The notes under the pieces are model-generated. The model was not told the origin of the DNA. It was given only the letters and a program-made list of their open reading frames with translations, and did not search any database. Below, one piece after another: positions 1 through 7,155 of a DNA stretch of 58,698 nt. Source of the stretch: an uncultured Veillonella sp. (GTDB taxonomy: Bacteria; Bacillota; Negativicutes; Veillonellales; Veillonellaceae); contig CABSJL010000007.1 of the NCBI GenBank assembly GCA_902478055.1, positions 1 through 58,698 of the forward strand. The letters are read 5' to 3'. The translations under genes and the position numbers were made by a program. Each line of letters opens with the position of its first letter. Position 1 is the first letter of the stretch.

Positions 1-553
1 GATGACCACGTGTTACATTACCAGATTTTACAGTAGCAAATTCTACAGGAATTACGTCTTCATCAAGTAATGCTACAAGCCAACGTACAGGACGTACGAA
101 TTTAGCATCTAAATTGCCCCAATGCATGGATTTAGGGAAATTAAGACCTGTAATCAATTGAGGTAACATATCTGTGACGATATCTTTTGCTGGTACGCCT
201 GCAGTTTTAGTTTCAGCATAAATATAGCCGTCTTCTACAACGAGATCAGCTACATCTAGACCTTTACCACGAGCAAAACCGATGGCTGCTTTTGTTGCAT
301 TACCGTCAGCATCATAGGCGATGGATGCAGAAGGACCTTTATGACGTTCGCTGATTTCAGCAGATGTGTCAGCAAGACCTTTCACGATAAGAGCCAAACG
401 ACGTGGTGTGCCGTATGTTGCGATGCTTTCAAAAGGAAGATGGGCATCATTTAATTTTGTTTCAGCCAATTGTTTCAATTGACCTAAGATATTTGGCATA
501 AAGCCGGCAGGAATTTCTTCTGCACCGATTTCAAATAATAAATCCTTTGCCAT
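1..553 (-). CDS. glyS: glycyl-tRNA synthetase beta subunit (partial, C terminus outside window)
   Basis: This is the tRNA-recognition subunit of the alpha2-beta2 bacterial glycyl-tRNA synthetase, acting in the cytoplasm with GlyQ. Only the first 184 codons are visible and the frame runs off at base 1. The N terminus reads MAKDLLFEIGAEEIPAGF, the usual start of GlyS. The ATG lies one base after the glyQ stop, and its ribosome site (AAAGGAGAT) is inside the last glyQ codons, so the two subunits are probably translationally coupled. Expression should follow the T-box leader upstream of glyQ. The assignment is secure from the N terminus and from its partner; nothing can be said about the missing part. 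Confidence 0.95.
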   Translation of the reverse strand, partial: MAKDLLFEIGAEEIPAGFMPNILGQLKQLAETKLNDAHLPFESIATYGTPRRLALIVKGLADTSAEISERHKGPSASIAYDADGNATKAAIGFARGKGLDVADLVVEDGYIYAETKTAGVPAKDIVTDMLPQLITGLNFPKSMHWGNLDAKFVRPVRWLVALLDEDVIPVEFATVKSGNVTRGH

Positions 554-554
554 C

Positions 555-1430
555 TTATTTATCTCCTTTCAAAAGTGGGAAACCTAATTCTTCGCGTTTA
601 GCAAGGTATTGTTGTGCACAAATACGAGCTAATGCACGTACGCGGCCGATGAAAGCAGTACGTTCGCTGATGGAAATAGCGCCACGGGAATCAAGCAAGT
701 TGAATGTGTGGGAACATTTCAATACATAGTCGTAAGCTGGTAATACATAGCCGGCTGCACAAACGCGTTTTGCTTCTGCTTCGTACATATCAAACAATTT
801 GAAAAGCATATCTGTATCAGCTAATTCAAAGTTATATACGGATTGTTCAACTTCGTTAGCATGCCAAACATCACCGTATGTAACATTTTCATTCCATTTA
901 AGGTCATATACATTTTCTACGCCTTGAATGTACATAGCCAAACGTTCTAAACCGTATGTGATTTCTACGGAAACTGGTTTACAATCGATAGAACCAACTT
1001 GTTGGAAATATGTGAACTGAGTTACTTCCATACCATCGAGCCACACTTCCCAACCAAGGCCCCAAGCGCCTAATGTTGGAGATTCCCAGTTATCCTCTAC
1101 AAAACGGATATCGTGATCTTCAGCATGAATACCAAGAGTTGCCAAGGATTGTAAGTACAATTCTTGAATGTTATCTGGAGATGGTTTCACGATAACTTGG
1201 AATTGGTGATGTTGGAACAAACGGTTAGGATTATCACCATAACGACCGTCTGCTGGACGACGAGAAGGCTCTACATAACATACAGCCCATGGTTCAGGGC
1301 CAATAGCATGCAAGAATGTTGCAGGGTTCATTGTGCCTGCGCCCTTTTCGATGTCATATGGATTTTGAACGATACAACCTTGATCGCTCCAGAATTTTTG
1401 TAGATTTAAAATAATCTCTTGAAATGTCAT
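555..1430 (-). CDS. glyQ: glycyl-tRNA synthetase alpha subunit
   Basis: This is the catalytic (class II) subunit of the tetrameric glycyl-tRNA synthetase, 291 residues, a normal length for the family. It begins MTFQEIILNLQKFW and contains the family stretches TFLHAIGPEPW, RRPADGRYGDNPNR, HHQFQVI and WEVWLDGMEVTQFTYFQQ. An in-frame upstream extension to 1484 exists. The start at 1430 is preferred because it has a strong GGAGG ribosome site (1436-1440) and matches the family N terminus, while the extension runs into the leader terminator region. It is transcribed with glyS from the promoter near 1700-1729 through a T-box leader, so uncharged tRNA-Gly should raise expression. Confidence 0.96.
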   Translation of the reverse strand: MTFQEIILNLQKFWSDQGCIVQNPYDIEKGAGTMNPATFLHAIGPEPWAVCYVEPSRRPADGRYGDNPNRLFQHHQFQVIVKPSPDNIQELYLQSLATLGIHAEDHDIRFVEDNWESPTLGAWGLGWEVWLDGMEVTQFTYFQQVGSIDCKPVSVEITYGLERLAMYIQGVENVYDLKWNENVTYGDVWHANEVEQSVYNFELADTDMLFKLFDMYEAEAKRVCAAGYVLPAYDYVLKCSHTFNLLDSRGAISISERTAFIGRVRALARICAQQYLAKREELGFPLLKGDK

Positions 1431-1693
1431 TGCTGCCTCCACTTTACACAACCGACATAAAATCAACCATTTCGTTACAAACAAAAAAGTCCCTGTAACG
1501 AAAAACGTTACAGGGACGAGTATACCCGCGGTTCCACCCTATTTGGCTTGCGCCCTCTTTTTTCTATGTTGGCCTTTACTAACAGATACCTGCGTTCCTG
1601 CCAATGCTCTACAGCGCCTTCAACCAAATGTGAGCTTACACCATCCTCACTCGCTAGAGAGGTTTACTACTCTGCTTCATCGCATATATTATA
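1431..1693 (-). promoter_or_regulatory. T-box riboswitch leader of glyQS
   Basis: On the minus strand the leader carries the conserved T-box sequence AGGGTGGAACCGCGGG (1525-1540), which binds the acceptor end of uncharged tRNA. It is followed by a terminator with a perfect 12-bp stem (arms 1489-1500 and 1506-1517, loop 1501-1505) and a U run at 1483-1488. A GGC triplet at 1618-1616, placed in stem I as in the cysS leader, is the likely glycine specifier; that assignment is by comparison and less certain. Termination should occur when tRNA-Gly is charged. Confidence 0.93.
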
Positions 1694-1699
1694 CACAAT

Positions 1700-1729
1700 A
1701 TTTTAGCAATATAGGGGGAAAAATGTCAA
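1700..1729 (-). promoter_or_regulatory. glyQS promoter
   Basis: A -35 box TTGACA (1729-1724) and a -10 box TAAAAT (1705-1700) are separated by 18 bases. The predicted transcript starts near 1693, just before the T-box stem I. This is a sequence match only. Confidence 0.6.
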
Positions 1730-1800
1730 TCTCTCAGAATATATAATTATTTTAAACTGGAACTATTTCAAACAAGAAAGTAAGTCTAACTATATATTAC

Positions 1801-2151
1801 TTAAAAGTACTTTATAAATAAGAAAAATAATACGAGTACTAATACAGATATTATAATCAAGACATCTAGAATACGTATTAAACGCCATCCTCTTTTTTCA
1901 TAATCAGTAAGTGTTCCTGCTTTATTTTTACGCCATAAAACATAAGTACCTACAACACTTATACTAAACATAAAAATAGCATTAATTATCTCAATTACTT
2001 TAGGTAAACCAATATATGATCCTATGAAAATACTTATTAAGAAATAGTTTCCAATTACTGTTAAAAGTGTAACCTTCCATGTACCCCAAGATTTAATCAT
2101 ATAATAATTAAAACCTAAAAGTAAAAATATATTTGCTATTTGTTTTTCCAC
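1801..2151 (-). CDS. small membrane protein of unknown function, family A copy 2
   Basis: A 116-residue protein with about four hydrophobic segments (roughly residues 7-24, 27-47, 52-71 and 93-114) and a basic loop WRKNKAGTLTDYEKRGWR before the last one. I do not recognise the family. The GTG start at 2151 has a good ribosome site (GGGAG seven bases upstream). Its C-terminal half resembles the C-terminal half of the protein at 3019-3396: both have an aromatic and arginine-rich turn, the motif GTL, then a long terminal membrane helix. The gene lies in an AT-rich block of small membrane-protein genes all read leftwards. Short, AT-rich and with no known domain, it could be part of a horizontally acquired islet. 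Confidence 0.6.
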   Translation of the reverse strand: MEKQIANIFLLLGFNYYMIKSWGTWKVTLLTVIGNYFLISIFIGSYIGLPKVIEIINAIFMFSISVVGTYVLWRKNKAGTLTDYEKRGWRLIRILDVLIIISVLVLVLFFLFIKYF

Positions 2152-2211
2152 ACCTTTACTCCCTGAGGAAATATTACGGCCATAAAAATGTATTTTAATA
2201 ACATTATTAAG

Positions 2212-2595
2212 CTAATGCAATATAACCCATAAAATAAAAATAATTCCAATTATGTATATATAGTTTTCATTACGACCATCTTTATATGTACTAGATTCCT
2301 TTTTCTGTATATTTCTAATAAAATCTTTGAAAAAATGAATTACTAGGACTGCACCTAATGGATAGAAATAAGCATATCCAGAATTAAAGAACATATAGAA
2401 TATTATAAAAACAATTCCAGCTACTATACTTAATAAATTTGTAAATTTATATAATTGTGGATATCGCATATTATTTACCCATTCTTGCTGCTTATGGGTT
2501 AAATTCTGTTGTAATACATTTTTATAATACGCACGAAGATCCCAAACCAAAATAAATAATACTATCCCAAAAGTATAATCAAACTTACTCATCAT
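2212..2595 (-). CDS. small membrane protein of unknown function
   Basis: A 127-residue protein with predicted membrane segments near residues 7-20, 52-70, 75-90 and 111-126. A charged stretch (NLTHKQQEWVNNMR) lies between the first two segments and a lysine-rich loop before the last. No family is recognised. Two adjacent ATG codons (2595 and 2592) could start it; an AGGAG sequence lies 13-16 bases upstream and overlaps the end of the interrupted gene at 2612-2809, suggesting that both were once read as one operon. It is AT-rich like its neighbours and unlike the housekeeping genes on either side. Confidence 0.55.
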   Translation of the reverse strand: MMSKFDYTFGIVLFILVWDLRAYYKNVLQQNLTHKQQEWVNNMRYPQLYKFTNLLSIVAGIVFIIFYMFFNSGYAYFYPLGAVLVIHFFKDFIRNIQKKESSTYKDGRNENYIYIIGIIFILWVILH

Positions 2596-2611
2596 ATAAC
2601 CAACTTATCTC

Positions 2612-2809
2612 CTAACTAGCATCAAATAATTCTTTTATATACATAGCCAAAACAGCTTTTAATAAAGCAAAAATTATCAGTCAACTTACAAAGGCAAGAC
2701 CATAAGATGTATATTTTAACTTAACACCTTTACTATAGTCATATAATATTTTTCCCGTAATAGAGAATAATAAAATCAAAAAGATCACATAAAACACTAG
2801 TTGTATCAT
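2612..2809 (-). pseudogene. interrupted small membrane-protein gene, family C copy 2 (premature TGA)
   Basis: Reading from the ATG at 2809 (ribosome site AGAGG at about 2819-2823) gives 42 residues, beginning MIQLVFYVIF and ending YGLAFVS, and then a TGA stop at 2683-2681. The same frame continues beyond the TGA as LIIFALLKAVLAMYIKE up to a TAG at 2614-2612. The intact neighbour at 2843-3013 aligns across this point (YGAFFVC, then W, then LIFFGILKALL), and its tryptophan falls exactly at the TGA. A single TGG-to-TGA change therefore appears to have truncated a 65-residue protein by removing its second membrane helix. A sequencing error or a functional short product cannot be excluded. Confidence 0.6.
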
Positions 2810-2842
2810 TAGATAAAACCTCTAATTTTTAATTAACACTAT

Positions 2843-3013
2843 TTATATGCCTAAAAGTGCTTTCAATATACCGAAGAATATTAACCAACAAACAAAGAAT
2901 GCTCCATAGAAATCATAGTGAATTACGGCACCAGTCATATAATCATAAGCCATACCATATATAATCGAAATTAAGTTAAATAATGCAAATGCATAGAAAA
3001 ATAATCGTTTCAT
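2843..3013 (-). CDS. very small two-helix membrane protein, family C copy 1
   Basis: A 56-residue protein starting MKRLFFYAFALF, with two hydrophobic segments (about residues 3-22 and 36-55) joined by the motif YDYMTGAVIHYDFYG. A longer start at 3070 would overlap the upstream gene by about 50 bases, so the ATG at 3013, five bases after the upstream stop, is preferred. It is the intact paralogue of the interrupted gene at 2612-2809: both share FY, DY..G and YG.AFV at matching positions. No known family or function is recognised. Confidence 0.5.
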   Translation of the reverse strand: MKRLFFYAFALFNLISIIYGMAYDYMTGAVIHYDFYGAFFVCWLIFFGILKALLGI

Positions 3014-3018
3014 AATAT

Positions 3019-3396
3019 TCACTTTAATAATTCCCATAATAGAAAAACTATTCCAATAATACTTAAGCATACAACTATAATAACAGACAAAGAATGATTT
3101 ATATTAAAATAAATTTTAGATACCCCCACTAATGTTCCATTTTTATATCTGCGATAAAAAATATATTCACCAAGAAAAACGAGTACTATAGTAAGTACCA
3201 AATTAATCTGTTCTATAATACTAATGTAATCATATATAGAATAGAGGTTTATTCCTCCCCATATATTAGTAAATAAAAATATAGGAATAAACTTTTTAGG
3301 ATTGTTATATTGATTTTTTAATAGCATATAGTTACCTATCAATAAACCAATAATTATATAAAGTGTCGCATCCGAATACAATAATTTACTATACAT
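3019..3396 (-). CDS. small membrane protein of unknown function, family A copy 1
   Basis: A 125-residue protein from the ATG at 3396 (MYSKLLYSDATLY) with about four membrane helices. A TTG at 3423 would add nine residues but has no ribosome site; upstream of 3396 there is only a weak AGAAAG. The region FYRRYKNGTLVG followed by a terminal helix matches the C-terminal half of the protein at 1801-2151, so the two are probably paralogues. It is the first gene of the leftward AT-rich block. Its function is unknown. Confidence 0.55.
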   Translation of the reverse strand: MYSKLLYSDATLYIIIGLLIGNYMLLKNQYNNPKKFIPIFLFTNIWGGINLYSIYDYISIIEQINLVLTIVLVFLGEYIFYRRYKNGTLVGVSKIYFNINHSLSVIIVVCLSIIGIVFLLWELLK

Positions 3397-3458
3397 AAAC
3401 GTATACTTTCTATCAATCAACAATTAGTAAATTTTTTTGAAATCATTTAATAAAATTG

Positions 3459-3505
3459 TAAACCACCTACCAAAGATAATCAATTCATCTTCAATAGGTG
3501 GTTTA
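3459..3505 (-). terminator. putative terminator after the M20 hydrolase gene
   Basis: The arms taaaccaccta (3459-3469) and taggtggttta (3495-3505) pair perfectly around a 25-base loop, immediately after the stop of the gene at 3508-4827. The U-rich tract is short on the minus strand, so termination strength is uncertain. Confidence 0.5.
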
Positions 3506-3507
3506 TT

Positions 3508-4827
3508 TTATTCACCCTTAGCAATACGATCTAAGAGTTCAATATAGCTTTGTTTATTTAATGCTGGTGTAAAGTTGTCTAACACATCTTTAGCACCTGC
3601 TGCATCATCGTATAGTAAGTCTACGATGGTCATAGCCAAGGCTTGTGCTGTTTTAATGTACGCTACATCAGGTACAGAGATTTCATATTCTGCACTGTGT
3701 AGTACACCACTAATACAGCCAACCCATGGATGGATAACCGGCATCAAGTGAGATACGTCCCCCATGTCTGTACTAGCTGTAATATGTGGACCTTGGTATA
3801 CATTGGCTTCACCAAAGATAGGATTTGAATTTTCTCGTAATAGAGCATTCATACGTTCATCATTACGCATCGGTAAATAGCCTGGTAGGTCATTGATAAT
3901 ACATGTAGCCCCTACTGCATCACCACCGGCTTTTAATGCCCTGTTAACACGATGGTTACCATCTACAATGGCTTCAATATTAGAAGCACGCACGTAACTT
4001 TCAACTTGAACATAATCAGGCACACAGTTTACCAATGTACCGCCTTGATTAATGATGGGATGGAATCTGAAATAATCGCTTTCTTTGAAAGTTTCACGAA
4101 TGGAGTTAACCCCCATAACGCCCATTAAAGCAGCATTAAGAGCATTGATGCCTTCATGAGGTGCTTGAGCCGCATGGGCTACCTTACCGTGATATTCAAT
4201 CAGTTTAGATACGAAACCATTGGAGGTACTACCAAGCCCCATTTCACCAGCTGGAGTTTTGGCAGTCTCTACATGCATTTGCATGGCCATATCGATATCG
4301 TCAAAAGCACCTTCATAGATAAGCTGTTGCTTGCCACCCATATACTTAAGCTTACCTTGCTCACGCAATTTATTGCGGTAATCAATTTCAATCATTTCCT
4401 CTGCAGGAACAGCAAATAATACAACATCACCTGCTAATTCGTCCATCACTGCTTGTAGACCTATTGCTACGGCAAACATATTGGTAATTTGTACATTATG
4501 ACCACAGCAATGAGCAGCCCCTGTTAAATCATCGGCACGAGGATGGCGAGGACAGAGAATGGCGTCTAATTCCCCCACCATGGCAACCGTATATTTACTA
4601 TCTCGGCCTTTCATTCTACCTTTTACACCTGTCAGTGCATGGCCTGTAGTATAAGAAATGCCAAGTTCATCAAACATAGCTTGAACCTTTTTAGATGTTT
4701 TTACCTCTTTAAAACCTAATTCAGGTTCAGCCATAATAGATTCTGCTAATTCTCGTAAACGTGGTTGTGCATCAACAATTGCTTTACAAACACGTTCTTT
4801 AACTTCTTCCTTTGTCATACGGCTCAT
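3508..4827 (-). CDS. M20 family metallo-amidohydrolase
   Basis: A 439-residue cytoplasmic zinc amidohydrolase of the M20 (aminoacylase / aminobenzoyl-glutamate hydrolase-like) class. The metal-site motifs are visible in order: GELDAI followed by AAHCCGHN near residues 80-110, the acidic pair in VPAEEM near residue 140, the QMHVET histidine, and a C-terminal HSAEYE. The middle segment from about 195 to 310 (HGKVAHAAQAPHEGINAL) is the dimerisation domain. The ATG at 4827 with GGAGA is preferred over a longer frame from 4872, which would run through a hairpin. The upstream pair of membrane proteins on the same strand may import its substrate. The substrate itself cannot be read from the sequence. 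Confidence 0.85.
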   Translation of the reverse strand: MSRMTKEEVKERVCKAIVDAQPRLRELAESIMAEPELGFKEVKTSKKVQAMFDELGISYTTGHALTGVKGRMKGRDSKYTVAMVGELDAILCPRHPRADDLTGAAHCCGHNVQITNMFAVAIGLQAVMDELAGDVVLFAVPAEEMIEIDYRNKLREQGKLKYMGGKQQLIYEGAFDDIDMAMQMHVETAKTPAGEMGLGSTSNGFVSKLIEYHGKVAHAAQAPHEGINALNAALMGVMGVNSIRETFKESDYFRFHPIINQGGTLVNCVPDYVQVESYVRASNIEAIVDGNHRVNRALKAGGDAVGATCIINDLPGYLPMRNDERMNALLRENSNPIFGEANVYQGPHITASTDMGDVSHLMPVIHPWVGCISGVLHSAEYEISVPDVAYIKTAQALAMTIVDLLYDDAAGAKDVLDNFTPALNKQSYIELLDRIAKGE

Positions 4828-4844
4828 AATATCTCCTTTATAAA

Positions 4845-4869
4845 ATCGACCGTATAAAATACGGTCGAT
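4845..4869 (-). promoter_or_regulatory. 11-bp inverted repeat in the leader of the M20 gene
   Basis: The arms atcgaccgtat (4845-4855) and atacggtcgat (4859-4869) pair perfectly around a 3-base loop, 17 bases upstream of the M20 start codon and almost touching its ribosome site. On the minus strand the hairpin is followed by TTTTAT. It could be a weak terminator for the upstream membrane genes, an attenuator, or a protein-binding site. Confidence 0.6.
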
Positions 4870-4959
4870 CATGGAATCCTAATGTATAGATATCTTTTAA
4901 AATATAAATCTATAATTATATCTTAACATAGTTTAGACATCTAACATTATGAGTTAGTA

Positions 4960-5421
4960 TTAAATTAGACCTTCTAAATGAAGTACTAATTGTGCTAATG
5001 CTGTTGCACAGATGAAAGTACCTGCTGTTACAGCTAGTGCAACAGGAATAATACGCCAAGATAATCGACGGAATGCACCAAGGTCTTTACCTAAGGATAA
5101 ACCTGCATAAGCAAGTACAGGTGTTGTTGTTGCAAGGAATGTAACTTGGCTAGTTTTAGCAATAATCCATTCTTGGCCAGGCATACCTGGTAAGGATGCA
5201 ATAACACCAACTAAAGATACCCAGAATACCATAGGCAATTTATTAGCATATGGCAAATTAGAGATCAAAGCACCAATTGTAGCTAGGCCTGCCAAAATAG
5301 CTACGCCAACTAAACTATCGCTAAATAGATGTTTGCCATCCATTACATTACCTACTGCAGTGATGATAGCAGCAATACAGATAACGATGACAAATTGTGT
5401 TAATTTTTCGCTTTTACTCAT
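4960..5421 (-). CDS. small integral membrane protein, partner of the DUF3100 protein
   Basis: A 153-residue hydrophobic protein with about five membrane segments (roughly 10-25, 35-53, 63-80, 95-112 and 124-147). I recognise no specific family; the C-terminal part (VLAYAGLSLGKDLGAFRRLSWRIIPVALAV) resembles half of a small-solute exporter or carrier. Its ATG overlaps the end of the upstream DUF3100 gene by eight bases, so the two are translationally coupled and probably form one two-subunit membrane complex. Together they lie upstream of the M20 hydrolase, which suggests transport of a compound that the hydrolase cleaves. That link rests on position only. Confidence 0.75.
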   Translation of the reverse strand: MSKSEKLTQFVIVICIAAIITAVGNVMDGKHLFSDSLVGVAILAGLATIGALISNLPYANKLPMVFWVSLVGVIASLPGMPGQEWIIAKTSQVTFLATTTPVLAYAGLSLGKDLGAFRRLSWRIIPVALAVTAGTFICATALAQLVLHLEGLI

Positions 5422-6217
5422 GACTTGCTGCCTCCTCTGCTAAATCTTGTTCACGTGTACGACCTGTAAAGAAATTGTATGTTTTTTCCATAACAGGTAA
5501 AGAAACAAATAGACCAAAGTATACGCCTAGAACGGTAGTCAACAAGTTTGCAGCACCTGCAAGCGCCATAATTTGTTGTTCATAATCTGGATATACCGCA
5601 ATGATTGGAGCTGTAGCAGCTGCCATCATACTAGCACTACCTACGCCAGCGCCCATAGCCAATGCCAATGGATGGAACCAACCAGATTGTGCCAACATAC
5701 CAGCCAATAAGGAGGACCACATAGCACCGATAAGAACGCCACAGATGTACATGCCCATAACACCACGGCCCTCAGGAGAGCTAAAGCCAAATTTGTCGAT
5801 AATAATCGCTACGTTCGGCTCACGGTCTACAGAGTAACATGCACCTACTGCTTCGCGACGCATACCTACTAATAAAGCTACAGGTAAACCAAATATAATA
5901 GTACCAAAGAAATGACCAAGCTCTTGTAGTAATAATGCCCAGCCTGCACTTGTAAGAATACCAAGATTTGGACCAATACCTAAACCTACTTTTACCATCA
6001 AGATCATAACGGCAATACCGATATAATCAGCAGATTTTTCCATCTGTTTAATAGTAAGGATTTTAAATTTAGGAATAGAAATTAATAAACCTAGAATCAA
6101 TGTGTACAATAATGGCAATAATACAACAGGACCTAGTTTTTTTATGCCTATAAATTCAGCGACTACGGTTAATACGAGCGCTAGAAAATGTATTTTGAGA
6201 TTTCCCAAAAGCTGCAT
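5414..6217 (-). CDS. DUF3100-type integral membrane protein
   Basis: A 267-residue polytopic membrane protein with about seven or eight helices and a conserved polar loop reading GMRREAVGACYSVDREPNVAIIIDKFG near residues 125-150. The pattern fits the DUF3100 family as I know it. There is no signal peptide other than the first helix. It is the first gene of a leftward unit with the small membrane protein (8-base overlap) and probably the M20 hydrolase. A consensus promoter with a palindrome over the -10 box lies directly upstream, so expression is likely switched by a repressor. A transport role is inferred from topology and neighbours; the substrate is unknown. Confidence 0.8.
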   Translation of the reverse strand: MQLLGNLKIHFLALVLTVVAEFIGIKKLGPVVLLPLLYTLILGLLISIPKFKILTIKQMEKSADYIGIAVMILMVKVGLGIGPNLGILTSAGWALLLQELGHFFGTIIFGLPVALLVGMRREAVGACYSVDREPNVAIIIDKFGFSSPEGRGVMGMYICGVLIGAMWSSLLAGMLAQSGWFHPLALAMGAGVGSASMMAAATAPIIAVYPDYEQQIMALAGAANLLTTVLGVYFGLFVSLPVMEKTYNFFTGRTREQDLAEEAASHE

Positions 6218-6237
6218 AATGACCTCCTATAAAAACA

Positions 6238-6262
6238 TATAATATAACATTGTTATATTATA
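6238..6262 (-). promoter_or_regulatory. palindromic operator over the -10 box
   Basis: An 11-bp perfect inverted repeat with a 3-base centre (arms tataatataac and gttatattata) covers the whole -10 box and the expected start point of the DUF3100 operon. Its placement is that of a repressor site. The regulator is not in the window. Confidence 0.6.
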
Positions 6263-6286
6263 AATAATTGTTATCAAAAGTGTCAA
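6257..6286 (-). promoter_or_regulatory. promoter of the DUF3100 operon
   Basis: A perfect -35 TTGACA (6286-6281) and a perfect -10 TATAAT (6262-6257) are separated by 18 bases, about 40 bases upstream of the DUF3100 start codon. Confidence 0.8.
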
Positions 6287-6410
6287 TTACAGATGAACAT
6301 ATGTCTATTAGTATTATATTTTTTCATACGTATCTTGAGATACAGAAAATATATACTAGTTATGCTTACTAGAAAATATTTCTCCATTCAATATCTCATA
6401 TCATATAAAC

Positions 6411-6442
6411 AAAAGGCAGTTTGATTTCTCAAACTGCCCTTT
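6411..6442 (-). terminator. terminator after recO
   Basis: A 10-bp perfect stem (ggcagtttga at 6415-6424, tcaaactgcc at 6429-6438) with a 4-base loop is flanked by A and T runs. It can stop transcription on the minus strand after recO and also on the plus strand. Confidence 0.85.
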
Positions 6443-6450
6443 TACTATCA

Positions 6451-7155
6451 TTAAATTATGGAATTTAAAAATTTAACGCTTTGTAATGGTTTACCGATTT
6501 CTTGCTCGCAGTATGCAAATAGTAGCTTTTCAAGTTCCTTCCAAATTGTTTTAGGAAGTTCTATAGGTGTATCTTCGCCCCACTGGTAACCGAGAATTTG
6601 AGGTAATCCAGCTTTCACAGAACGAGAAATGCTAAGATTCGTTGTTTCTTTAACCTGTATCCAGAATGGTTCAATACCATCTTGATGTGAAAAAGCATTA
6701 GCACTAGGCACAACACCTGCGAGGGATAGTAATTGCCATCCTAGCATTATCGTTCCTAGCTGTACATTGCGGCGCCGTATTTGCTTGGAATAGTTTACAA
6801 CGGTATCAAACACCTTGCGATCTACATCATACATAGCAAAAAGTTCTTGAATGAGCTCACTGGCCACTGCAGCATAAGCAATATTATCTAAATTAACATC
6901 TAATGATTCTACCACATAGGAACCATCAATTTGTGTAACATTTACATATTCACCATCAGGTACGACCGTTATATACATGGCACTAAAGGGGCGTAAATAG
7001 GAACTGTTACGCATGGTCATCATACGCTTATGCGGTATAGATGCACGAATGAGCCCTAAGCTAGGTGTGATAAAAGTAAATACGGAGTATAGCTTATTTT
7101 TTTTTCGACTAATGACGATGGCAGGTGTGTTAAAACCACCATTAAGCTTCTTCAT
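6451..7155 (-). CDS. recO: DNA repair protein RecO-like
   Basis: A 234-residue protein of RecO length and layout. The N-terminal OB-fold segment (residues 1-80) includes TPAIVISRKKNKLYSVFTFITPSLGLIRASIPHK, followed by a helical C-terminal domain. RecO helps RecR load RecA on single-stranded DNA. The four-cysteine zinc motif found in many RecO C termini is absent; only one cysteine is present, so this is a divergent or zinc-free member. The start overlaps the end of the CNNM/CBS gene by 14 bases. The neighbourhood (era, ybeY, phoH) is where Firmicutes usually keep recO, which supports the call. Confidence 0.75.
   Translation of the reverse strand: MKKLNGGFNTPAIVISRKKNKLYSVFTFITPSLGLIRASIPHKRMMTMRNSSYLRPFSAMYITVVPDGEYVNVTQIDGSYVVESLDVNLDNIAYAAVASELIQELFAMYDVDRKVFDTVVNYSKQIRRRNVQLGTIMLGWQLLSLAGVVPSANAFSHQDGIEPFWIQVKETTNLSISRSVKAGLPQILGYQWGEDTPIELPKTIWKELEKLLFAYCEQEIGKPLQSVKFLNSII

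Noticed and set aside
1543..1746. Plus-strand open frame of 67 codons upstream of glyQ
   Set aside because: It lies across the T-box leader on the opposite strand, and its sequence is explained by conserved RNA motifs.
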